64,000 nucleotides of DNA from positions 136,501-200,500 of the forward strand of contig AP031351.1 in the NCBI GenBank assembly GCA_037833965.1. Direction: 5' to 3'. This document shows, one piece after another, positions 14,001 through 31,589 of this stretch. Position 1 is the first letter of the stretch. Every line of letters begins with the position of its first letter. This DNA is from Marchantia polymorpha subsp. ruderalis (lineage: Eukaryota > Streptophyta > Marchantiopsida > Marchantiales > Marchantiaceae). Position numbers and translations under genes: made by a program. The notes below the pieces were generated by a model. It saw only the letters and a list, made by a program, of their open reading frames with translations, was not told the origin of the DNA and did no database searches.

Positions 14001-14500
14001 TATATGAAGAAAAAAGCCGTCTAATCTAAACAAGAAATTCTTTGGTAAGTGATTATAACATGCATTGAATTCGAATTCTTATAGTATTTAAATTCATTCT
14101 TATTTTCATTGTGACTGATATGTTATCACTTGTGAAAACTTACAGGATTTGAACTTGCCTCTTCAAGATGTTTACAATGATAGTAGTAGCTATCCAAATG
14201 TTATCAATGATAGTTTAGCTTTGCCAGATATTATGTCAAAGTTCAGAAAGGTCATGAGTGATAACAAAGTTATTCTTGATGTAATTTTAGAAGTTCAAGG
14301 AGAAAAAAGAGAGACAATTAGGGAGTACTTGTTCAAACATATCACTAAATTGTGTGAAAAACGCAAAAGTAAAAAACCACAAACTGATATGAATAGTATC
14401 TCTTTGCCTTCAACTAGATTTTCCATGCCCAAAAGTTTATGTAGAGAGCTTTTTGCCGGCACAAATACAATTAATCTAAATGATGATTCGGTAGTGTAAA
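11090..14500 (+). mobile_element. decayed MULE/FAR1-like transposase with SWIM zinc-finger remnant
   Basis: From about 11165 the plus strand reads an uninterrupted stretch containing RLILHSKWQLDMMIHHSQN and ITFATTKYD. It resembles the transposase region of Mutator-like elements and FAR1 relatives, where a WQxxMM motif is followed by a DATFGTN motif. Here the catalytic Asp of that motif is replaced: the sequence reads GITFATTKYD. Around 12090 a segment like YFKQEWIGR fits the conserved region downstream. At 13413-13460 CDCSWVVKTNMYKH matches a SWIM zinc finger in which the third metal-binding Cys has become Tyr. Stop codons and frame changes lie between the segments. Two open tails (13598-13924 and 14149-14499) may be its C-terminal part. 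The element is inactive, and no terminal repeats were identified. Confidence 0.5.
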
Positions 14501-17500
14501 TTGATTCAAAATCAAGAGATAAGTTTCATTCATTTTTGTTATTGTTTGTCGGGTTGTGCGATGTATATTTGCCAAAGACTACCTAGTAGGTACCTTACAA
14601 GCAAGAAAATCAAGTTATCAGTCGGGAAGTTCAAAACTTCATTTTGTTGTTGTTTCTATATCTAGAAGTTTATAATTTTGAATTCTATAAAGATACTGTA
14701 CGATCGGTTCAGGGCCGGATACCTGCGGAATACAAAATATACTAGCACAACACAATGTATGTATGACTCGTTGGCTCCAATCCAACATTTGTCGATGAAA
14801 AAGAAGGATACAACGAGATTTACCGAGGTTTGGACCAAAAAGTACTACTTACTTTTTGGAGAATGTTTCAACTAACAAATAAAATCCGGGATTACCAAGA
14901 TTACAAGTCCCCCCAATTTTCTATTCTCTCTCAAGGATTTTTTCTCTCGGCTTACTTTCTCGTCTCTCATACGACTCTCGGCAGCACTAGCCCGATTCAA
15001 CCACTCTCATCTCCGCTGCTCTGCTCTTACTATCTACCAGCTAACTGTATGATCGTTTGTCTATCTATTTGACGATCTCTTGGCTTGTGAGTAAGAGCGG
15101 TGGCCAATCTAATCCAATCCGTAGATGAAGAGGTTGCAAGCGGTGGAACACGGATTTTGATCCTGCCGAGAACCCACCCTCGGCTGCTAAACCTTGAAAA
15201 GTCACAGAAAGGCACCGACTCAGATACATTCATGTACCTCCTCCGTTCAGACTAAAAATGGGCTAATTAAGATCACGTAACAACGCAATTTGTCGCCTGC
15301 GATCCCACTGCGGCCGTCTGGACCACAAACTTAAAGCCACGTTCACAGATACATTCATTCATGAATTGTGGGCCTGGTGTGTATGTACTGAGGATGAAGG
15401 AAAAACAAAATTTATATATACGGCAAGGTTGGAATCCTAGCAATTTCTATTATGCGAGATAGCTTCATTGCGGGACTAAAGGGTGAATAATATGATTTTT
15501 GACATGTGCTTCACATAGACTAACCATGTGTCCAATTTGAATGGAGGGTGCATTGACTAGAGGTTAAGCGTTGGTCGGGTGAACTCTTCATACGACGGTG
15601 ACAAAAGAAAGATCGTCACGATGGTCATTGTATGCCGTCAACCCACGAGCATATGATTGGGGTTGTTCTATCCTATAGTCTATCTAGGAGAGTTCTTCAT
15701 TAGTTGTGAAAAAATTATGTGTACTTTGTCTTTTAGCCTTTTGATCCTTGAGTTCCCTTTGGTCTATTTACCATTTCGAAGGCTTTGCCAACACGACGAC
15801 TGGATAATGAATGACATTCCTTGGAGTAAAAGTAGACGAAACATCGTGATGACGATTTGCGGCCGAAGAATTTGATCACGGATGCAAATGAATTTTTCCC
15901 CACTCTTGCTTAAGCTGCGAGAATGAGAATTACTTTGTGTTAATTTATCCCAATAGAGAAGTACATGAACTCTTTTCAATTGCATCTAGATTGTACATTC
16001 TTGCCAATATTATTTTATTGATAGTTTTATATATATGGTTTTGTTTATGGTTTCTATAATCCAACTTTACACTATATTTTCAGCAATGCTTCTACAACCT
16101 TAAGTCCATTGGTGTCATCACGTTGAATGCTAGTGGAGAGGTATTTATATCACTTCGAGCAACAACTTACATAAGCATTCTCTGACTCCAATCGCATGTT
16201 CTCAGCTAGATCATTTTGGAATTGAACAACTACATCATCCAATCATAAGTATAAAATTAGGAAAGAGAGCAACATTACCTGAATAGTCAAAATATTATGT
16301 GTGAACAAAAGTGAAATTAAAGAAAAGAGCAACAAGGTAAACATATACATTGTGGTCAGTTTTGAACTTTAATTAGTGCTAGTTGGATATTCATGTAATC
16401 AAACCGCGTGCTATTAGTGATGTGGTCAGTTTTCAACTTTAATTAGTGCTAGTTGGATATTCATGTAATCAAACCGCATGCTATTAGTGATGTCATTGAC
16501 ATGAACTATTCGATGGACAGTGTTTGTGAAAATATATCTATATTGTTTGATTTGTGAGGAGTATTATACATGTAAGCAAAAGTAAGAAAAAACATGTAAG
16601 CAATATTTCAATTCTAAGTCACACTTGAATATATCTTGCTCATGTAATGATGATGTGTATGACACTGCTACAAGCACGCTGTTTGAATATGTGGAGATCA
16701 TACTTGAAAAAAACAAAACACCCAATATTTCTAGATATTTCACTTCTAATCAACTTCCTTTTGCCTTGTTATATTTGTCTACATTAGAAAAATAGAGTGA
16801 TATAAGAGTTGTCTAGACGTTTTTCTGACTTTGTTCTTCATTGCTCATTTGAGTATTTCGCAAAGTCAAAGATGTGTATATTTGTAATTATAAGCTATAA
16901 GGTAATAGAAGTGTCAAATTTGGGAAATCGCACCAAATGCTTTTGGTTCTACACATAACATTTATAAGTATTTCATGAATAATCAACTTCTTTTTTTCCT
17001 TGTTCTATTTTTTTAACTGTAAAAAATTTTAGTAATAGAAGATTTTTTTTTGGCCTTTGTTCTTCATTGTTCATTTTAATTTGAGTATTTTGAAAAATAG
17101 TAGATGTATATATATAATTAGTTACAACTAGAAGACAATAAAAAGTGTTAAGATTGAGAAACCAGACAAAATATATTGGTTATATATGAAACTCAATAAT
17201 ACACATAGACCTTGACGTGAATGTATCTGTACCAAGTTTCAAATTACAATTTCCGTATCTTGAATATGAAACTTAATAATTCCATGATAGCATATCAAAA
17301 CAATGATTATTTATAAGAAATGAACCATTCGAAGAACGTAATCTACTTACAGAAAATTCTTCTTAAAACCACACGAGGATCCACTGTTAGAGTAAGGTCG
17401 TCGATGCGTAGTACATCACCGGTCAATGCAGCCAGAGTCAGAATCCTCACATTCAGATTGCATTCCTGAAATATAGAACTTATTTCTGATATTATGCAAA

Positions 17501-18383
17501 TCACGAGAATCCAGTCCCAACACTTTTGACACTATGTACTAAAGTGTGAAGCTCGTAAGATGTTACTTGAGGTTTTCCGTGTCTAATTAGTGAGGATTCC
17601 AGACTAATTTGCCTCGATGGTTCACGAGACTTCTTCGGTCCACATCGATACAGTAGATTTCTCCAGGCTTCTGAGAAAGAGGAGAGGCAAGGGAAGCTGA
17701 ATTCCTTCCGATCTTCGTTTTGGGGTGGGGGGAGGGAGACAGATGATGAGGATGGAAATGACAGAGAATGAGGTGGAGGAGAAGCAGGATGAGATGAATG
17801 TTGTGTCACAGGAGCCCAGGACGTGCGGAATCTTGATCTCTATAATTTCTCGGGCGCAGGCTTGCGTGTATGACGCGGCCGAGTTCTTCGTGGCATGGCA
17901 AGGAGTTTTGACCATTGCGTTCTGCGGCATTCCGAATTCCATTCTACAGGCAACAATCTTAAAATCTTCATTCATCTTGATACTTTTTCTCGGTAGGGTG
18001 TGGACGTTTACGGTCGAGATTGTCGCTAGAGTCACCTGGCGAAGTTTTGTCTTTGTTGTCTGTAATCCGAATCGAAGCTGGCTCGAATCCTTGACAATTT
18101 TCATGATCAGCATCCAACAATTCTTCGAGGCTTTTGGGGATTATAATCTCCCTTCAACGCCTTTGTGAATTTTTGGAGACCTGGATTATCGCAGTAGCAC
18201 GTAGGACACAAATTGATGATAGATACAGAGCGCTTACGATTTCTTGATTCGCTTGTATAAGCTGGAACATGAGTGCCGGGTAAAAGTGAAGTGCCTTTCG
18301 CCTGGATTGGATGCGTGGATATCTGAAGATTCACTAATGGGTTCAGAAATTGTCCACGTTCTTTCTTTTGTTGGTGTGCTCAG
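14501..18383. other. intergenic, AT-rich; one 70-bp tandem duplication
   Basis: No gene could be supported. Opposing open frames at 17622-18168 cover the same bases on both strands and show no domain. They could include leader sequence or an unresolved first exon of the gene starting at 18384. A clear tandem duplication at 16351-16490 is listed separately. Confidence 0.35.
16351..16490. repeat. 70-bp tandem duplication
   Basis: Bases 16351-16420 and 16421-16490 are the same 70-base unit with two mismatches. The near identity implies a recent event. It lies in noncoding AT-rich sequence. Confidence 0.9.
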
Positions 18384-19824
18384 ATCAAACGAGATGTGGA
18401 CCAGGAGCTGCAGGGAGTGGTCAGGGAAAACCCCGGGTCCAAGTGGCCGAAGACCAGCGTAGCTTGCTTGCGCGATGACAAAGTTCTCACCCTCGAGCAG
18501 CTATCAAAGCTCCGAAGAATTTGCAGGTTTTCTTCTCCGTCGAAAGTTTCTGTCACTGGTCCGACTCATCCCGTTCTGGGTTCACAGACAGATTCACGTT
18601 ATGAGTCTTTGTTCCTCCTTGATGCTCCTCGAACCCAATGCTTTCGTCAAAGCTTACACGATCTCTGGACATCTCACCGGGAAGTTGCGAGTCTCACTCT
18701 GGGTAGTCGAGGGTTGTCGGATGTGGTGCAGATGTCGAACACTTTCAGCAGAAGAGAGAGAGCACTTTGCTTGTAATTCTTGCCCAGGCAAATTTTGATC
18801 CTTTTATCGTGCTCGAAACATTGCAGTGAGGAAAGTCCTGCCTTAGCAGCTTCCACTCCACCTGTAATTGTGGACAATCTGTCCGTCGTTCTTTATGAGA
18901 ATTGTTGCCTTGAGAAGATCATTCTGGAGGCAACTACCCCTCTAAGACTCCCTGTTGAGACATCGAAGCCCACGTCTGAAGAGAAGGCGCATGTTCGAGG
19001 AGTTATGGATGAGTTCGCTGCGGAAAATCTTGAGGTTTATCATGTGTTCACCTCCAAATTTGGTAAGTCAAAGCCGAGAAAACATTACATTAGTGTTTGT
19101 GTGTGTAAGGAAGTGATTAAGTTTTCAGTTATTTATCTATTTCCTGTCAGTGAACATACTGATTCACTTTCACTTTCTGAGTTCACGGTAGCCTCTGGAT
19201 ATCTATTTAGATTCCATAAAATGCATTGAATTTTACGTCATCACTTCATCGTTACCTATTTACATGTCTCTTTCCAGTTACTTAGTTCGTTCTCCTCACT
19301 TTCATATTTGCTTCATTGTCATCTGCACTATTCTTCCACTTGCTCTCAAGTACGGTGAATCATTATCGGACTGGATTGCATGACAGATCTTTCCTTCAGG
19401 CTGCAGTAGGTTACAGTGTGTCCATTTCACATGTGAATTGGATTTGTTTTCATTTTTGCTAATCTACATGTCAGAATACATGCTATTCTGAGATGGCAGA
19501 CTTTTTATTTTCAGTCACCATCCCACGTCCCACCTCTCGAGAACTTGTGCTCAATCTTGATGGGCAATATTCTGTTATCAAAGTAAAGTCAATGTACGCA
19601 CATGCATCTGAATTGCCTGGTGATGTCATGAATATTGTGTGTGGCTTCCAGGTAACCGCTCCGCTCATTATAGGAATTCCAAGGCTGGGGCTACTCTAGT
19701 CCATTTTCTCAAGACTGTGCCAGCAGCACTGGCCAGATTCAGACAGCGGGTTGATGAGGATTTACCTGGAATGTACGATTGGTTTTCAGACTCTTCTCTC
19801 CACATAACCATTCGAGCTTTATAG
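18384..19824 (+). CDS. spliced gene of unrecognised family, 3' four exons
   Basis: Four exons join in phase: 18384-18526, 18827-19062, 19515-19651 and 19684-19824 (stop). They give about 218 residues plus an unresolved N-terminus. The first visible exon starts at a CAG acceptor, so an upstream exon should exist. Landmarks are PGSKWPKTSVACL and LTLEQLSKLRRIC in the first exon, VIVDNLSVVLYENCCLEKII in the second, and LVHFLKTVPAALARFRQRV then SLHITIRAL at the C-terminus. I do not recognise the family. The final H-x-T could be half of a 2H phosphoesterase signature, but the partner motif is not obvious, so I do not assign that activity. Conserved-looking composition, consistent phases and ordinary splice sites support a real gene. 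The last intron is only 32 bases with my acceptor choice, which is short for a plant and may be wrong. Confidence 0.5.
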
Positions 19825-20724
19825 TAAACAATGTCAAGATCAGGGCTAACATCCGTTCACTAACATACGTACAAGATGAAGACTGCACATCACCTCAGGC
19901 GACGGTTACAGGTTTCATGAGATTTGCAATATCTCTTCAGATCTTTCTCTTCAGGGCTGAACAGCTAAGTCTTTCCAATTTCAAGGGACATATGTCATTG
20001 TTTTTCTACGGCGATGCGGCTCAAAGACTATGACCTATATATATGGAAAAGGTCAGAAGCTTACCCACATACATTTTGCACTTATAAAGGCTGATTTTCA
20101 TCAGTGAGGCCATATATCTTCCAGATGTTTTCGTTTATCTGTTAACCGTAGGAGACCTCAAAAATGTGAAGCTTTACCATCAGAACTTTTAACTCAATGC
20201 ACAGGTGAAGATTGAGTACAGGACGTAATTAGTTTCTTGGAACTCAATTCTGGTATTCTAGGATATATGACAACTTGAGGACAGGCTGGAGATTTATGTC
20301 GAACAAATTTCGTGAGCCGGACAAGATGACCGGAAATCTGATAGTTTGACTGAGAATTATATTTACAACTGCAGTATATGATTGACATAATTTTTGCCTC
20401 CTGCAGAGGCCATCTGCTGATGTATCGAACGGGTTCTTGATCATACCATGAGGAGAACTAAACCGCATGAGCATTTTTTTACCTTTTTTTGAAAAAAATT
20501 GAATTTCTTCTTTCAGAATGACTGCTAATAGAATCATGTACGCTATACCTGTCTTTAGAACTGATGTTTCTTTCCTGCGAAAAGGCATTGACCTGTACAA
20601 TGGACAAGCTGTTTTACTTGCATGTACAAACTGTTACTCGTGCCGAGAAGCTTCCGCCATGTGGATGTAATCTGCTTCAACTCTGTCGTGGGCGATGTCG
20701 TCTTATAGTCGTATGAGAAGTTTT

Positions 20725-26388
<5,664 letters not shown>

Positions 26389-26651
26389 AACAAAACATTG
26401 AAATTAATTCCTACTACCTTTAGCCCATCGAGAATTAACATTAACGTTAACAGTCCCTACAATTAAAATTTCAATCCTGCAGATTGTTCAAGAACTATTA
26501 TGACAACTGTATGCTTCATTGATTCCTTTAAATAGCTGCCGTAGCGCTCAAACAACCGTATTGCAAATGTGCAGCTCGATACACATCGTGACATCTTGTC
26601 ATTTGTGCTCCATTTCATACGTGAAGAGATGTGGAGCGTCCATCAAATTGT

Positions 26652-27010
26652 GGAACTCCGAACGTACAACCTACCACGTGCCACTGTCTGCAAGTGACAT
26701 CAAAACATCTGAATTCCCAAACGATCACGTTTTGGTTGACTTCTGGAAGAATCAAATCAATCTAGTGGAAGTCCAAACGGACAATCTATCACGTAACACT
26801 GGCTGTAGATCAGGAGTTTGTAAACCGCCACGAGTATCAAGGCTAATGCAAGATTCAACTCGAAATAGAGCAAGAAGATATTCAAGATGTAGCTATCGCC
26901 GGCATTCACGAGGTGTGGTGTTTCTAATGAAAGGAGGAAGGCCCAACTGACAGTCTATCAAATGCCAGTGGCTGCAGGTCACTCAAAAACTCAAATTCTT
27001 AAATCCAACA
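26652..27010. repeat. three diverged direct repeats upstream of GDH
   Basis: Segments beginning at about 26652, 26767 and 26936 share a common pattern of about 45 bases (GGAA..CC.AAC..ACA..CTA.CA followed by CACTG.CTG). The second and third also share GCTAATGCAAGA further on. They lie 260-620 bases upstream of the GDH start codon and may be promoter sequence built by old duplications. Confidence 0.5.
26675..26680. promoter_or_regulatory. G-box within first upstream repeat of GDH
   Basis: CACGTG lies about 290 bases upstream of the GDH start codon, within the first of three diverged repeats. In the second repeat the matching position reads CACGTA, so the full palindrome survives in one copy only. 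The regulatory role is inferred. Confidence 0.3.
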
Positions 27011-30000
27011 CAATCACCTGCGCTAATGCAAGAATCGCAACGAATCGAATCGAATCGAAACGAAATGTAATCAGTTAAATGTCCAAATGTAGCTGTGTTC
27101 ATCGACTTCCTACCACACGAAATATATGTACCTCAGAGGACCATAACAAATTCCTCACCGCCGCTCCTTCCAGACTCGCATCGCATCGCTCGGCCTCATC
27201 GACTGCACGCACTGGATTTTGCAGACACATGTCCGAGCGGCTCATCACTGTGACGCGACAACCAGCAGAACTTCGAACGCCCAGTTTTCTTGGACGGTAT
27301 GTCAGGCGCCGGAGCGGATATTTCTCCAGCAACGGAAAGTGGACTGCGGAGTGGATTCAGCGTGCGGAGCATCATTCGTCATTCGGAGTGTGTTCCCTTT
27401 CCGTCGCCCTGCGTGCGGCTCGGACAATGATTCTGTCTGTCTCTCGTCCTGCCGCTCCGCGACTCCGTCCTCCGCGTGGTTGTCTCATCTGCCGACGTCT
27501 ACTGCTCCTCCACGTGGCAGCTGCTTTCCTGCGTCTGAAGGAATGTCTAACAGAAGGAATGCTCTCCATGATCGTTCGTTGCAGGTGCCTTGACGACGAT
27601 GCTGAGGTCGATCGTGATTCTCGGCATATATACATTATGTTGATTTCATGCTTTAAAATTTTTCATTTTTCTTTCTATGAAACTTAATAATTACGTGCCA
27701 ACATTCATAGATAAGCATGTAACACCTGAAAATCTACGATACTTGCATACATATAAATAAAATTCTATCATGGATAATATTTAATCTCAAAATATGTGAG
27801 TTATATTTATCAAAAGTATAAATATGACTACAAGTAAATTTTAGTGTGAATTTTATAATATTGCAATGTTCTTCATATCTATTTCAAAACAAAAACGTGA
27901 AAATTGATAATTAAATTAAGCACATTGATTGCACTTTTATAGATTATATGATGATTGAATCAAAAATAACAACTGATTTGATACAAAATAAAATAAGCAT
28001 AATTTTATTTCAATATGTAATTTTTGCATTATACAATGTATGTTGACATGATATTTGATCGTATTTAATAATTTATATCTTGCTATTATATATTTATAGC
28101 AGCAAATTATTCAAAAATAAAATTCAAAAACTTTTAGGTGTTGAATCATGAAATATATCAATCCGAACTTATTATATAATCTATTTTATTTCAAATAATA
28201 TTGAGAATAGTCGTGGTATTATATTTTTTATTTAGCATTTTCTTTCTAGCATGAAGTCATAAATCAAGGTGCTTTGAAATACTAAAAACTATATTTTTAT
28301 TTAAAAGAGGACCTTAACATCATCAAAATTCAGGACTATTTTGAACATCAAGATGAATCATAACCCAATGGTTTAAGAGAAAGTAAAGAAAGTAAGTCCC
28401 ATTTTTTCCCGGTCACATGTCTAAGTGAAAATGATACATGTAGCTGATATGCAGTATATATATCTTTAATTTTGAATTGAATTCATTTAAAGTCTTGTTC
28501 ATATAATAATACATTGAGAATGTGTAGATTCATTACTAATTTTGGTTATTTTGATTATAATAATCTAATATTAAAACTTAATATTAAAAAACAAGACTAT
28601 ACATGAAAATTTGATATCATCATTCAAATATATATATATTCATGCATGATTTTTACATTTAGACATTAAATTAAATACGATTGGATCAACAATGATGCAT
28701 CTTTCACTAACATGCATCAAACGAAAAGCATGTATATGATGATATTGTATAACCGAAACTAATAAAGTTGATCTCCGATCATGTATTTTTAATATCATTC
28801 ATGTGGTATATTCATAGTAATCATACTTTTTGTTTGCTTTGTGTGAAATAAATTTTTTTATGAATGTGTTAGTCAAAATTATAGCTTGATGTAACAAGTT
28901 ATCATTTTACATTATGATTGAAATTTATGATTGACCAATGAAAAATAGATAATGAAATTGAAAATTAAAAATTAAAAACATGTTAGAACATGCACACAAT
29001 ACATCATCAAGATATTAAATAAAACACATTAAGTAAAACATAGAATGGAAGAGTCAGTCACACACTAAAGCATTAATTTCACTCAGGACACAAAACAATA
29101 TTCACATAGTGTTAAAAGAAAAAATAGAATAAGCATGTAAGTTTGAAAGAATACATACAGACATACAACCATATAGGTAGTGTGCACTATCCAGAAGAAA
29201 AGTCCGGAGCTTGCAATGAAGCAATAACAACTGCTTAAACCATGGGATCGATAGGCTAATATTGAGTCACAGAGAACAACAACAGTTCATAACAAATCCA
29301 TTCCAACAAAGAGCTCAAACATATTTGCAAGCAACCAGTTCAAAAACTTGAGAAATGTTGGCAATAGGATAGCCATGATGAGGCTAGCGCAAAAAATGTA
29401 AACTAGGAAATCCTTGTCCTTCTTATGGCGGTAGTGTCATAACAAGAGTCAAATTAGATGGAGATATGTGCGGTTCGCTGTGGCTGATATAGCGCATTTA
29501 GCACTTGCAATCTTGAAATGCCCAGACTATAATCAACCAAAAGCAGAACAACAACCCAATGCTACAGTCCGGATGCTCTTCTGAGAAATTCTCTGTTATG
29601 TTCATTGAAGACTAAAACTTCTGACAAATCCACACCAACTTGAGTTTGAGACACTGCTCCATCATGCAAGCTTATAATGCATGTAGGCAGGAATACCGTC
29701 AACGAGAGATAGTAAGATGAACTGAAGGAAGGAGGTTCTCGATCGGCCACAAATATTGCGCTTCGGCTCAAATCTCGATCAAAAACGTAGAAATAGAAAT
29801 GTTAGTTACCGAAGCAAATGTATTTCAACTTCCAAATTTGAACAGATGCTGCAATCTGACTACGGGTCCGGCCATGGCTAGTATAGAGCTAACGACTTGA
29901 ATTCAACTTCTCATCGGAGTTGGCTGACAGCGACCTGCAGTTTTGTTACATGTTGAAGAGATGGAATGTGGAAGTGACATAAGCTTACACGTCATCAACT

Positions 30001-31356
30001 CGGAAGCGTGGAAAGTCCAGTCTGTGATGTGCATTTGGTTTTGGAAGCAGGTCACAACATATGTATGATCCACAACTCTTGCCCTCCTGTCTCTACTCCA
30101 CAGTCAGGAGTAGAGAGAGACTGAGGAGGCAGAAAATACAAACATGATGGAAGAGTGTATTTGCAAGTACCCCGAGTATTTGCAAATACTGTGAAAATCA
30201 GTTGTATAGTTTACATATGCTCTATGTTAGAAAAAAAAGAGATTAAGTTAAATGACACAAAAAACAAAGTAGATGATTTACCTGAGAAGATATATACATC
30301 ATCGACAACCTTGGAATTTTGGAATGTGTCGAATAAATCTCCCATCTTCAAACCACAAAAAGAGAAAGTATCTAACAGATACATTTTACTTTTCACGTAT
30401 CGTGAAAAGTAGAATGTATCGAACAGATGTCCAATCTTGAAACCCTACCTACAAGAAAAACGTATCGAAGAAGTGTCCCATCTTGACACTGTGAAAAAGA
30501 GAACGTGTCAAGTAGATCTCTAATCTTGAAACTCTACAAGGAGAATGTATCGAATAGGTGTCAAATCTTGACACCGTGAAAAAAGAACGTGTCGAGCACA
30601 TCTCCAATCTTGAAACTTTAGAAAGATAACGTAATAAACATATGAAGAAATACACATGAGGTAAATTATTTTTTTTGAGATATTGATATATAAAACCCCT
30701 TAAATGTTACCTACGGTAGTAAGAAAGTTAGTACCGTATTCTCTTATAAGTATTATAGTAGTTTGAAATATCAATGTAATTAATACGTACAGGCATGCTG
30801 TATGCATTAAAGGGATTGAGTCATGTGCATGGGCCCTCGCTCTCTCTACTCTGAGTCCAGAAGATAGTGTTGGAATCTCAACAAAAATTCGCACATTGGA
30901 CGTATCAAAAAATGTAAGCATGTGGAATAAAAAACTGTTAGAAAAGAACAGTTAAAAAAGTCTAGAGATGCGTCTATATTTGTTTATATATACGTGTATG
31001 CGTATAGAAAAATGCGAATAAGGCATGCTCTCGCCTCGGGTCATGCCTTTGAGGTTGTTACTCCAACTCTACTCGGAGCTTCGTCCGCATGAGCGTACGA
31101 CCTGCCAACCGTTGGCTTCACAGGCTTCTCTTGCCGATCGCCGCATTTCTCCCACGCGCAAGGACAGACGAGGTAACGAAGTCTCGACTATACGGCGGTG
31201 CGGTGCGCCAGCCTCGCGCCACCGTCGATGACGGGATCGTGGGGCCAGACACGACAGGACCGGACCCGACCGGACGCCCGTAAAGCCGGCGGTCGTCCGG
31301 TCGGCCGGTCGGGCAGGCAGGCAGGTGCGCAAGGATTCGAGGAAGCAGGTTCCTGA
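27011..31356. other. intergenic; GC-richer patch, AT-rich block, repeat array
   Basis: Bases 27080-27690 are richer in GC and open in several frames on both strands, without domains. 27700-29500 is very AT-rich with no gene seen. 29500-30150 shows nothing recognisable. The array at 30315-30625 is listed separately. 31000-31340 is the GC-rich approach to the pectinesterase gene. Confidence 0.35.
30315..30625. repeat. degenerate minisatellite, about 42-base period
   Basis: About six units repeat the pattern (A/G)CGTRTCGAAYAGRTSTCC followed by AATCTTGAAAC or AATCTTGACAC and an A-rich tail. Units ending CTTGAAAC..CTACA and units ending CTTGACAC..GTGAAAA tend to alternate, suggesting a higher-order pair of about 84 bases. 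The array is short and noncoding. Confidence 0.6.
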
Positions 31357-31384
31357 CACGAGAGTACAGATCTGTACTCTCGTG
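31357..31384. promoter_or_regulatory. perfect 28-bp palindrome in the pectinesterase leader
   Basis: Two 14-base arms (CACGAGAGTACAGA and its exact complement) meet without a spacer, 206 bases before the start codon. It could form a cruciform or an RNA hairpin, or bind a dimeric factor. Each arm contains GTAC, the core recognised by SBP-domain factors, but that link is speculative. Confidence 0.45.
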
Positions 31385-31589
31385 CTCGTCGCCCGGAGTC
31401 GGATTTCTTCGAGACCTGCCGGAGAGGACGAGATAAATCTCGGTGCGAATGGTGATCAGTGGAAATAATGATGCATAGGGTGCAGCTCGGGAGATTGCAG
31501 AGCAGGGCAGGTCAGGAATGATGGGGAAGCGAATGTGAGTTGTGGAGAAGGAGGAGGAGGAGGAGTTAGTGGAGGGCAGGGGGTCGAGG

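Noticed and set aside
17622-18168. Overlapping frames of 147 and 163 codons on opposite strands
   Set aside because: Neither shows a motif, and the plus-strand one starts at GTG; at most this is leader sequence of the next gene.
27079-27687. 202-codon plus-strand frame
   Set aside because: The GC-rich patch is open in three frames, with Arg/Ser-rich low-complexity translation and no motif.
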